DNA of 6,927 nucleotides, from contig JAVQXV010000165.1 in assembly GCA_033577755.1 (NCBI GenBank), forward strand, positions 1-6,927, written 5' to 3'. Below the pieces are notes generated by a model. That model worked only from the letters and a program-made list of their open reading frames with translations. It searched no databases and was not told the origin of the DNA. Origin of the DNA: JANWXR01 sp033577755. Its GTDB lineage: Bacteria; Chloroflexota; Anaerolineae; Anaerolineales; UBA6663. Both the position numbers and the translations under genes were made by a program. The first letter of the stretch is position 1. Each line of letters starts with the position of its first letter. This document shows positions 1 through 6,393 of this stretch, in pieces.

Positions 1-2
1 CA

Positions 3-296
3 ATGACTGCAGAATGGTCGGCAAACGCAACGCCCAACCTTGGCCTCGCCGGCCTGGGCCTGATTTTATCGGCCATCGCGACGCCGGCTGCGCTCATCGT
101 CTGGATTGCGCCGGAGGAGCGCGCGTTTGGCGCGGGCATCAAGTGGAGGTACGTTCACATGGCGCTGACGTGGACGGGCATGACCGGCGTCGTCGTCGCC
201 GGCATGCTCGGCGTGCTGGCGGCGACGGGCTATGGGCGTCGGTTTGGCCGGAAGCGGCGGGTGCATTTTCTATTTTTTGGCCGGGCTGCAACCTGA
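3..296 (+). CDS. Membrane protein fragment, probably the C-terminal end of a longer gene
   Basis: I do not recognise this gene. The frame is open from the left edge, so the first visible ATG at position 3 may be internal and the true start may lie outside the window. The visible 97 residues hold two hydrophobic stretches, about residues 12-36 and 50-74, which look like transmembrane helices. Between them is a short charged loop (PEERAFGAGIKWR). The tail is strongly basic (GRRFGRKRR), which by the positive-inside rule would face the cytoplasm. Third codon positions are mostly G or C through about residue 78, as expected for real coding sequence here. The last dozen or so codons are more AT-rich and could be a degraded or frameshifted end. 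No motif points to a function. Confidence 0.45.
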   Translation: MTAEWSANATPNLGLAGLGLILSAIATPAALIVWIAPEERAFGAGIKWRYVHMALTWTGMTGVVVAGMLGVLAATGYGRRFGRKRRVHFLFFGRAAT

Positions 297-301
297 GCAG
301 A

Positions 302-322
302 GGCCCGCTGCTTTTGCGGGTC
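302..322. terminator. Weak hairpin between convergent genes
   Basis: A 7-bp stem (GGCCCGC at 302-308 with GCGGGTC at 316-322, one G-T wobble) encloses a 7-nt loop. It starts 6 bases after the stop codon at 294-296 and lies within the 83-bp gap before the end of the convergent PHP gene. Neither strand has a T-run after the stem, so intrinsic termination would be weak. It may act as an mRNA 3'-end structure for either gene. Confidence 0.3.
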
Positions 323-379
323 GTAGTTGAAGGGGCGGCTAATAACCTGAAATACACTCAAGGCGACGATGGTCACCAT

Positions 380-1453
380 TCAACCCGTCACATAAATCGG
401 ATTGCTCAGAATCCAATAGCGCATACGGCCTTTGAATTCCAGATGTGCTTCAGCACGATACGCACCCGTTTCACCCGGCGGCAGCACATGGGTGATGTTC
501 TGTGCCCGTCGCTTGAGCACCTCACACCCGTTGCGCAGTAGACGCAGCGTGGCCGTCTGCGGCGCGCTGATGATCAGCGTCAGGCCGGCCCGGTTCACAA
601 CTTCATCGCCCATGAGCACCGCGCCCCGTGCCGTATTTGCGCTGAAGCGAAAGCCCTTCGTCGGCGCCAGCCCATCATAGCCGATGAAGGCATTGCCGCG
701 CGCCAGTGCGGTCATCAATAGGTCGCGGTCGTGAGCATAGTCGCCGGTCAACGGCTCGCGCGTTAGCACGTGGGTGTTAACCTGCCGGAAGAGGAACTCA
801 TAGGGGAAGATGACGCGCGTGTAGCCCCACCGGCTGAAGGTTGCGCCGTGCGCGTCCGCGTTACCGATGCCCACCACCCGCCGGCCGGTGGCGGTCAGCT
901 CATCCCATTTCGCCAGCGTCTTCGGTTTAGGCCCGGTCACACCTAGCTCCGGATTGAGCGTGTAGCGAATTACGGCAGCGCGGCTGGTGAGTAAGCTAGC
1001 CCAGTCCGCCATGTAGTTCCAAATCTCTAGACCGGTGTAGCCGCTCACTTCCCAGTTGACCCAGGAGATGTCTTCATGGTTGAAGAGTTGCAGTGAGTTA
1101 TCGAACGGGTGCGCCAGAAACGCTAGGCCGCCGCTCTCGCAAACCGCGTTGATGAGCTTTTGCGGGTCGGGGGCCAGCCGCGCCAGCTCGCAGTTGTGGT
1201 TGTAGGCCAACAGATGGTTTTTCTGTGGCTGCCGGGCCTGGTCGTGGATTTCCTCGCCGACGAGCAACAGCACGCGCCTGCCGTCCTTCTCGTAGTAGCG
1301 CTCCGGCCCCTCCACCCAGACGTTGTGGTCGGTGACACAGATCATGTCCAGTCCTGCCGCCATGGCCGCCTCGGCGACCTGTGCGTGATACCATGCGCCG
1401 TCCGAGTAGGGTGTGTGGGCATGCAAGTTGACGATGGCCTCAAACAAGGTCAT
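380..1453 (-). CDS. PHP-domain metallohydrolase, CehA/McbA-like
   Basis: This 357-residue protein carries a full polymerase-and-histidinol-phosphatase (PHP) metal site. The visible motifs are NLHAHTPYSDG (H11, H13, D18), VTDHN (D42, H43), GEEIH (E67/E68, H70), KNHLLAY (H80), AHPFD (H115), LEIWN (E143) and GNADAH (D200, H202). PHP enzymes bind two or three metal ions and hydrolyse phosphoesters or related bonds. The PHP domain spans about residues 5-260. Residues about 265-357 look like a small beta-rich domain ending in WILSNPIYV, an arrangement I associate with the CehA/McbA family. No signal peptide is visible, so a cytoplasmic location is likely. The ATG at 1453 is preceded by GAAGG four bases upstream, and the PHP fold begins right after it, which supports this start. 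The substrate cannot be inferred. It appears to be a single-gene unit. Confidence 0.9.
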   Translation of the reverse strand: MTLFEAIVNLHAHTPYSDGAWYHAQVAEAAMAAGLDMICVTDHNVWVEGPERYYEKDGRRVLLLVGEEIHDQARQPQKNHLLAYNHNCELARLAPDPQKLINAVCESGGLAFLAHPFDNSLQLFNHEDISWVNWEVSGYTGLEIWNYMADWASLLTSRAAVIRYTLNPELGVTGPKPKTLAKWDELTATGRRVVGIGNADAHGATFSRWGYTRVIFPYEFLFRQVNTHVLTREPLTGDYAHDRDLLMTALARGNAFIGYDGLAPTKGFRFSANTARGAVLMGDEVVNRAGLTLIISAPQTATLRLLRNGCEVLKRRAQNITHVLPPGETGAYRAEAHLEFKGRMRYWILSNPIYVTG

Positions 1454-1649
1454 AGTGCCTTCAGTTTCCTGATTTGAGAGCCAATATTGGGACTATTGTA
1501 TTCGGCTCGCCCAGAGTCCTCAGAAAGGTCGGCTCAACAATCCTTAATCATCAGTTAAGTAAGAGAGCTGTTCGCTAAGGCCGCTGTCCTGAGTTCAACG
1601 AGAATCTTTCGGTAAAAACGCAAAGACACCAAGGCGCAAGGGCGCAAGG
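1454..1649. other. Intergenic region, locally AT-richer, no gene seen
   Basis: This is the 5' flank of the PHP gene. Besides the possible promoter and palindrome it contains a small inverted repeat, CTTAA at 1543-1547 with TTAAG at 1555-1559 (7-base loop), in a locally AT-rich patch. Its right end is occupied by a CGCAAGG-like repeat cluster. I find no credible coding frame or RNA gene in it. Confidence 0.6.
1481..1500 (-). promoter_or_regulatory. Possible promoter and operator of the PHP gene
   Basis: Reading the minus strand, a good -10-like hexamer TACAAT lies at 1500-1495, about 42 bases before the PHP start codon. No convincing -35 box is found at normal spacing; the best is CTGAGG with a 17-base spacer. 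Just downstream, 1481-1490 is the perfect 10-bp palindrome CCAATATTGG. It would overlap the expected transcription start, which is a classic place for a repressor site. This rests on pattern only. Confidence 0.25.
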
Positions 1650-1665
1650 ATGCCAAAACGCGAGG
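1617..1665. repeat. Degenerate CGCAAGG-type short tandem repeat
   Basis: Six degenerate 7-9 base units follow one another. Their cores are CGCAAAG (1619), ACCAAGG (1628), CGCAAGG (1635), CGCAAGG (1643), GCCAAAA (1652) and CGCGAGG (1659). This resembles the intergenic 'ACGCAAAGACGCAAAG' strings that I recall being scattered through Chloroflexota and some other environmental genomes; that comparison is from memory. The cluster overlaps the only ATG (1650) of the dehydrogenase remnant, so the first codons of that remnant come from repeat sequence. Confidence 0.6.
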
Positions 1666-2133
1666 CGGCCCGGCGCATGGAGCGGCCGGAGGCGCCGGCA
1701 CACGAGCTTAGCGTGGCGGCCCTGCCCATCGCCGCCGACCTCACTCAGTGCGCAGACCGTGAGCGCCTGCCGGCCGAGACGCTGGCGCGCTTCGGACGGA
1801 TTGACGTGTTGGTGAACAACACCGGCCTCGGGCGGCTAGGCCGGCTGGAGACGCTTGCGGCAGATGAAGTAGATGATCGGTGAGCGCGCCGACCTTTAGC
1901 AACGGACATGGTTGTAGCAACGGACACGGTTGACTACGCCGCGCCGGCTAGGGCCAACGGCGGAGGACGTGGCGCGCGCGGTGGTGGAGGTGGTGCACCA
2001 ACCGCGCCGCGAAGTCATCCTTCCCCGGCTGTTGCGCGTGGCGGTGTGGCTCAATCGCGCCTTCCCTTCGCTGACAGATTGGGTCGTGGCCGAGACGTTT
2101 ACGAAGCGGGAACGGAGGGGAGTCAGAGGATGA
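1650..2133 (+). pseudogene. Short-chain dehydrogenase/reductase (SDR) pseudogene with internal deletion
   Basis: Two pieces of one SDR gene remain in different frames. The first (1650-1883) encodes LPIAADLTQ, then ETLARFGRIDVLVNNTGLGRLG, the characteristic SDR segment with the NNxG motif, and stops at TGA soon after ETLAADEVDD. The second (about 1945-2133) encodes GPTAEDVARAVVEVVHQPRREV, then LRVAVWLNRAFPSLTDW, and matches the usual C-terminal part of this SDR group. The N-terminal TGxxxGIG cofactor motif and the central catalytic Ser and YxxxK are absent. About 60 bases (1884-1944) stand where roughly a hundred residues should be. The 5' end runs into a short repeat cluster. No functional enzyme can be made. 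Two short unrelated genes are much less likely because both pieces match one family in the right order. Confidence 0.75.
1897..1932. repeat. 18-bp tandem duplication at the SDR deletion junction
   Basis: Positions 1897-1914 and 1915-1932 are two adjacent 18-base copies (TAGCAACGGACAYGGTTG) that differ at a single base, T1908 versus C1926-1927 context, i.e. CATGG in the first copy and CACGG in the second. The pair sits in the gap between the two remnants of the dehydrogenase gene, where its middle section is missing. Confidence 0.85.
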
Positions 2134-2146
2134 GTTTGAGTTCGCG

Positions 2147-2196
2147 GAGAGTCCCTAAAACATCATGCCGGCATCACAAGATGTCACTGGACTCTC
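2147..2196. repeat. Nested inverted repeat between the SDR remnant and the end of mfd
   Basis: Three nested symmetric elements occur. The outer arms GAGAGTCC (2147-2154) and GGACTCTC (2189-2196) pair perfectly. Inside them ACATC (2160-2164) pairs with GATGT (2180-2184). Within that is the perfect 10-bp palindrome ATGCCGGCAT (2165-2174). It begins 4 bases beyond the mfd stop codon when read in the mfd direction. It could be an mfd transcript end structure, although no T-run follows on the minus strand, or a remnant of a dispersed palindromic element. Confidence 0.55.
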
Positions 2197-2200
2197 ACAA

Positions 2201-5200
2201 TCAGGCAGCAGGGGTTGAAGTCGCCAACTCCTTGCTCTCCGCCAGCTTGTTCAGCAGCTCCATCAACGCCTTGCGCCAGGCCGCCTCGGGGAGGCGCGGC
2301 AGCCAGATACGGTTCTTGCTCACGCGCGCGCCGTCCACCACGTTGTAGGTGAAATACGCCTGGTCTACCTCGTCCAGCATCTTTGGCAGGGTGATGACGA
2401 TTTGCCCGTTCTCGCTGCCCACGGCAAGCACGCCGGCGCGGCCCGCCATCAGCTTGATGCGTAACTGGTACAACAGGTTTTCCAGCGGGGCCGGTATCGG
2501 GCCGAAGCGATCGGCCAGCTCCACGGCCAGTGCATCCAGGTCGCGTTCCTCGGTGAGGTTGGCCAGGCGCTGGTACAGCTGCAGGCGCAGCTTGCGGTCT
2601 TCAACGTAGTCGGAGGGGATGGAGAGGGCAAGTGGCAAATCTACCACCGCGCTCGCGCCCGGATCGGGCAGAGGGGGCGTTGTGGAGGCGCCGGCTTTCT
2701 GTGCTTTGAGCCGCTTCACTGCCTGCGCCAGCAGCCGCGTGTATAGGTGGAAACCGACCGCCGCAATCTGGCCGCTTTGCTTGGGGCCGAGGATGTCGCC
2801 CGCGCCGCGCATCTCCAGATCGCGCATAGCGATTGAGTAACCGGCGCCAAGGTCGGTCTGCTCGGCCAATATTTCTAACCGCTCACGCGCTTCGGGGGTG
2901 GGGCGGTGGCGCTTATCGGTGAAGAAGTAGGCGTAAGCCTGTACAGCACTGCGGCCCACGCGCCCACGCAGCTGGTAGAGCTGCGCCAGCCCGAACGTAT
3001 CGGCGCGGTCCACGATGAGCGTGTTGGCGTTGGGGATGTCCAGGCCGGACTCGATGATGGAAGTGCAGAGCAGCAGGTCAATCTTCCCGTCGCTGAAGTC
3101 GTCCATCACGCGCGATAGCTCGGCCTCGTCCATCTGCCCGTGCGCTACGCCGAGGCGCGCCTCCGGCACCAACCGCTCCAGCTTCTCGCGCAGCAGGCCG
3201 ATGGTCTGCACCCGGTTGTGGACGAAGAAGACTTGCCCGCCGCGATCCAGCTCGCGCAGGATGGCCTGGCGCACCAGCTTCTCGTTGTATGGGCCGACGT
3301 GGGTGATGACGGGCAGACGCTCCTCCGGCGGCGTGTTGATGGTGCTGATGTCGCGGATGCCGGTCAGGGCCATGTACAGGGTGCGCGGGATGGGCGTCGC
3401 CGTGAGCGTCAGCACGTCCACCTCAGTGCGCAGGCGCTTTAGCTGCTCCTTGTGCGTCACGCCGAAGCGCTGCTCTTCGTCCACGATCAGCAGACCCAGG
3501 TTCTTGAATTGCACATCCTTTTGTAGCAGCCGGTGCGTGCCGATGATTACATCTACCCGGCCCTCGGCAAGTTTTTGCAGGATGGTTTTGATTTGCGCCG
3601 GCGTGCGGAAACGCGAAAGCATCTCCACATTGATGGGGTAGGGCGCCAGCCGCGATTGGAAGGTGTGATAATGCTGTTGCGCCAGCACCGTCGTCGGCAC
3701 CAGGATGGCGACCTGCGCGCCGTCGGTGACGGCCTTGAACGCGGCCCGCAGCGCGACCTCCGTCTTGCCAAACCCGACATCGCCGCAAATCAGCCGGTCC
3801 ATCGGGCGCGGCTTCTCCATGTCCGCTTTTACTTCTTGGATGGCACGGGCCTGGTCTTCGGTCTCGATGAACGGGAAAGACCCTTCCAGCTCGGCCTGCC
3901 AGGGAGAATCCGGGCCGAAGGGGCGTTTGACGGCCAGCTCACGTTTGGCGTACAGCTCCAGCAGTTCGCGCGCCATTTCTTCCACCGCTTGCCGCGCCCG
4001 GCTTCTGGTCGTGTGCCACTCGGTGGAACCGAGCCGCGAGAGAGTCGGGGGCCGGTCATCTGTGCCGACGTACCGGGTCAGCCGGTCGGCCTGATAGACC
4101 GGAACATACAATTCGTCGCCCTCGGCATATTCCAGCACCAAATACTCGCGCTCCATCCCGTCCACGATACGTTTGCCCAACTCGCGGAAGCGGCCTACGC
4201 CGAAGTCTTCGTGGACGATGAAGTCGCCGGGCAGAAAACTGGCATAGCCTGCCTCGGGCGCAACCGCTGCGCTGCGTCGCTCGCGCCGGCGGATTTGTGC
4301 CCGCTCCAGTCCGAAAATCTCGGCGTCGGTCAGAAGGTGTAACGTCGAACCATCCGGCGCTTCGAGTCGCCAGCCTTCGCTGATTGCGCCCGGAACGAAG
4401 GTCACCGTGCCCGGCAAGGGCGCAGAAGTGAGCGACTCGGTGAGCGTGCCGGGCGTGTGTTGCGCGCCCCACAGCTCGGCCAAGCGCGGTGCCTGCCGCG
4501 AGACGACGACCACGGCCTCGCCGCTTAGGGTGTAGTCGGCGAGCCGGTCGAGCAGCGGCTTCACCTGGCCGCCGAAGCGCGCAACGGGGTGAAAGTGCTC
4601 GCCGATGTGGATGGTCGCTAGGGCTTCGTCGTCTGGGCGCGCTGCCAGGGTCACCGGCGCGCGTTCGCTTAGCTCATCTTCCAGCTCGGCCCACGTCAGA
4701 TAGGGCAGTGGGTAATCATCACTGAGTGTGCCGGCGTCGCGTTGCAGGTTGCGTTGTTCCAGCGCGTGTTCTTCCAGCTCCGCTACCGTGTCGGCCAGCT
4801 CCTGCCGGTCTTCGATGAGGATGAGAGCCTGCGATGGCAGGTGCTCGATTAGGCTGGCGGGCGGATACATCCGCGGCAGTTCGTAATCGAGGAGGGCGGG
4901 GGTGGGTTGTTCCTGCTCATCGGCGACAGCGGTCTGCACGCCGGCGTATTTCGGCAGGGCTTCACGCGCCGGGGTGATGGTGACGCTGTCTATCTTTTCG
5001 CCCGAGCGCTGGGTCGCCGGGTCGAACCGGCGTAGCGTCTCAATCTCGTCGCCGAAAAGTTCAAGGCGCACCGGCAGTTCGTCGGCCATCGGGTACACGT
5101 CCACGATTCCGCCCCGGCGTGAGAAGTGGCCCGGTTCCACGACGACGGTCTGGGCTTCGTAGCCGATGTCTAGCCAGAACTCGAGCAGCTTTTCCAGGCG

Positions 5201-5674
5201 AATGCGCTGGCCGGTGTGCAGAGTGCGTGTATGTGCGAGGAACTCACGGCGGGGCAGGGTGCGCGTCATCAATGCGCGCGCCGAGGCGACGATGATGGGT
5301 GGCGGTGCCGAGGGGGGCGTCAAGCTGTGGTAAGGCGCCAGCGCAGCCAGAGCAGCGATACGGGCGCGGATGGCACGCGCGCCCCACGGCGCCGGCTCGT
5401 AAAAGAGAGCGTTCGGCTCCAAAAAGTGGAACAGACGTAACGTGGGCGCCCAGGTCGCCAGCTCAGCTGCCAATGCCAGCGCCCGGTCGGGACGAGCGGT
5501 GACCAGCAGCATCGGGCGAGCGTTGTCTTCGGCGAGGGCGGCGGCCAACGGCGGACGCGCGGCGCGCGGTGTGGCCAACACCAGGTGCTGTGGTGTTGAG
5601 TCACGCAGGCGCTCTACCGCTTTCGCATAAGCCGGCAGACGACGAAGCACCAAGAGCAAGCCGGATAGGTTCAT
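2201..5674 (-). CDS. mfd: Transcription-repair coupling factor Mfd
   Basis: Mfd is a cytoplasmic ATP-driven DNA translocase that pushes stalled RNA polymerase off damaged templates and recruits UvrA for nucleotide excision repair. From the ATG at 5674 the protein has 1157 residues, close to the usual 1150. In order: a UvrB-like N-terminal module (about 1-235) with HFSRRGGIVDVYP (183-195) in the UvrA-binding part and a degenerate first Walker region; a CarD-like RNA-polymerase-interacting domain (about 479-538, FLPGDFIVHEDFGVGRF); a RecG-like helicase core with Walker A GDVGFGKTE (631-639), DEEQ box (732-735), TATPIPRT (758-765) and QLRGRVGRS (901-909); the translocation motif around DLGAGYSIAMRDLEMRGAGDILG; and a C-terminal TRCF domain (about 1008-1118). 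All key motifs are intact. A TTG 51 bases further upstream is in frame but would put a terminator hairpin inside the coding sequence, so I reject it. No Shine-Dalgarno sequence is evident before the ATG. Confidence 0.97.
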   Translation of the reverse strand: MNLSGLLLVLRRLPAYAKAVERLRDSTPQHLVLATPRAARPPLAAALAEDNARPMLLVTARPDRALALAAELATWAPTLRLFHFLEPNALFYEPAPWGARAIRARIAALAALAPYHSLTPPSAPPPIIVASARALMTRTLPRREFLAHTRTLHTGQRIRLEKLLEFWLDIGYEAQTVVVEPGHFSRRGGIVDVYPMADELPVRLELFGDEIETLRRFDPATQRSGEKIDSVTITPAREALPKYAGVQTAVADEQEQPTPALLDYELPRMYPPASLIEHLPSQALILIEDRQELADTVAELEEHALEQRNLQRDAGTLSDDYPLPYLTWAELEDELSERAPVTLAARPDDEALATIHIGEHFHPVARFGGQVKPLLDRLADYTLSGEAVVVVSRQAPRLAELWGAQHTPGTLTESLTSAPLPGTVTFVPGAISEGWRLEAPDGSTLHLLTDAEIFGLERAQIRRRERRSAAVAPEAGYASFLPGDFIVHEDFGVGRFRELGKRIVDGMEREYLVLEYAEGDELYVPVYQADRLTRYVGTDDRPPTLSRLGSTEWHTTRSRARQAVEEMARELLELYAKRELAVKRPFGPDSPWQAELEGSFPFIETEDQARAIQEVKADMEKPRPMDRLICGDVGFGKTEVALRAAFKAVTDGAQVAILVPTTVLAQQHYHTFQSRLAPYPINVEMLSRFRTPAQIKTILQKLAEGRVDVIIGTHRLLQKDVQFKNLGLLIVDEEQRFGVTHKEQLKRLRTEVDVLTLTATPIPRTLYMALTGIRDISTINTPPEERLPVITHVGPYNEKLVRQAILRELDRGGQVFFVHNRVQTIGLLREKLERLVPEARLGVAHGQMDEAELSRVMDDFSDGKIDLLLCTSIIESGLDIPNANTLIVDRADTFGLAQLYQLRGRVGRSAVQAYAYFFTDKRHRPTPEARERLEILAEQTDLGAGYSIAMRDLEMRGAGDILGPKQSGQIAAVGFHLYTRLLAQAVKRLKAQKAGASTTPPLPDPGASAVVDLPLALSIPSDYVEDRKLRLQLYQRLANLTEERDLDALAVELADRFGPIPAPLENLLYQLRIKLMAGRAGVLAVGSENGQIVITLPKMLDEVDQAYFTYNVVDGARVSKNRIWLPRLPEAAWRKALMELLNKLAESKELATSTPAA

Positions 5675-5681
5675 GGCCGAA

Positions 5682-5710
5682 CAAAAAGCGGATGGGCGTT
5701 CCCATCCGCT
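5682..5710 (-). terminator. Intrinsic terminator between pth and mfd
   Basis: On the minus strand, AGCGGATGGG (5710-5701), loop AACG (5700-5697) and CCCATCCGCT (5696-5687) form a perfect 10-bp stem with a 4-base loop. It is followed at once by a U-run: five T counting the last stem base, then GTT. This is a textbook Rho-independent terminator for transcripts from pth. The run ends about 8 bases before the mfd ATG, so the structure also lies in any mfd leader that begins upstream of it. Confidence 0.8.
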
Positions 5711-5753
5711 GAAGGTTGCCCGCAACTTGGGAGTCGGCCACTCCGGGCGGTGG

Positions 5754-6353
5754 TTAGCCTGCCCGGTCGGCGGGGCCGTTGTATCGGCTCATGGTCAGCT
5801 GTGGTCCGTCTTTGATGAACGAGTCTACCACGTCCACGGCGCGCCGCAGGATGATATCCACCTCGTCCATGTCGCTCTCTTTGAAGTTTTGCAGTACGTA
5901 GGCAGAGGGCGACATGTGGCTGGGAGGCCGGCCGATGCCCAGGCGCAATCGTGGAAACCGATCGCTGCCCAGCTCATCAATGATGGATTGCAAGCCGCGC
6001 TGTCCACCGGCGGTGCCGCGCGGGCGTAGCCGCAGCGTGCCGAACGGGATGGAGAGATCGTCCACAATGACCAGCAGCTTGTCCAGGCTAATATTGTAAA
6101 GGCGCACCAGCGCGGCCACCGCCTCGCCCGATTGGTTCATGTAAGTTTGCGGCTTGACAAGCATTACGGGTTGCCCGTGGATGTAGCCGGTGGTGTACAA
6201 GGCGCGGCCTTGCTTGCGCGTAAATCCTGCCATGTCGTGCCGCTCGGCAATTTCATCCAGGGCCAAAAAGCCCAGGTTGTGCCGATTCAGGTGGTATTCG
6301 CGTCCCGGATTTCCGAGACCGACAATCAAATACTTAGGCGTTACCTCTGACAC
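5754..6353 (-). CDS. pth: Peptidyl-tRNA hydrolase
   Basis: Pth is a cytoplasmic esterase that cleaves peptidyl-tRNA dropped from ribosomes, freeing tRNA for reuse. The GTG at 6353 gives 199 residues, the normal family length. It has an AGAGAGG ribosome site (6366-6360) six bases upstream and places the fold (KYLIVGLGNPG) near the N-terminus. In-frame starts further upstream would add about 34 unrelated residues and overlap the preceding gene. Compared with the E. coli enzyme, the catalytic His20 corresponds to H25 (NRHNLGF), Asn10 to N15 (GLGNPG), Asn68 to N73 (TYMNQSG) and Asp93 to D98 (IVDDLSIP). The conserved GGHNG motif reads GGQRG (116-120), so the Asn114 equivalent is Arg119. The order pth then mfd on one strand is also familiar from Bacillus-type genomes, where a small gene lies between them; none is present here. 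Confidence 0.96.
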   Translation of the reverse strand: MSEVTPKYLIVGLGNPGREYHLNRHNLGFLALDEIAERHDMAGFTRKQGRALYTTGYIHGQPVMLVKPQTYMNQSGEAVAALVRLYNISLDKLLVIVDDLSIPFGTLRLRPRGTAGGQRGLQSIIDELGSDRFPRLRLGIGRPPSHMSPSAYVLQNFKESDMDEVDIILRRAVDVVDSFIKDGPQLTMSRYNGPADRAG

Positions 6354-6359
6354 GGTTTT

Positions 6360-6366
6360 CCTCTCT
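6360..6366 (-). promoter_or_regulatory. Ribosome binding site that fixes the pth start
   Basis: The minus strand reads AGAGAGG, then AAAACC, then GTG. The purine-rich stretch is six bases before GTG 6353. It supports this non-ATG start over the longer in-frame alternatives. Confidence 0.6.
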
Positions 6367-6393
6367 AGGCTTAGCAGTCCCCTCTGCTGAGAC

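Noticed and set aside
14..541. 175-codon plus-strand frame overlapping the left-edge membrane gene and the end of the PHP gene
   Set aside because: It is arginine-rich and low in complexity, overlaps two better-supported frames, and has no recognisable domain.
1908..2348. 146-codon plus-strand frame across the pseudogene and the mfd 3' end
   Set aside because: It crosses the SDR C-terminal remnant in the wrong frame and then runs antisense into mfd; the composition is glycine/arginine-rich, like a shadow frame.
3015..4342. Long plus-strand open frames (208 and 269 codons) opposite mfd
   Set aside because: They lie wholly antisense to well-conserved Mfd helicase and RNA-polymerase-binding domains, resemble no family, and are expected by chance opposite GC-rich coding sequence.
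5675..5725. Upstream in-frame TTG at 5725 as the mfd start
   Set aside because: It would place the 10-bp terminator stem inside the coding sequence and add 17 residues unlike the Mfd family. The ATG at 5674 fits the domain start.
5743..5766. Inverted repeat CCGGGC/GCCCGG around the pth stop codon
   Set aside because: Only 6-bp arms with a 12-base loop and no T-run; GC-rich sequence gives such pairs often, and a far better terminator lies just downstream.
6373..6388. AGCAG/CTGCT hairpin between the membrane-protein gene and pth
   Set aside because: A 5-bp stem with a 6-base loop and no T-run is too weak to call a terminator; the two genes can still be co-transcribed.
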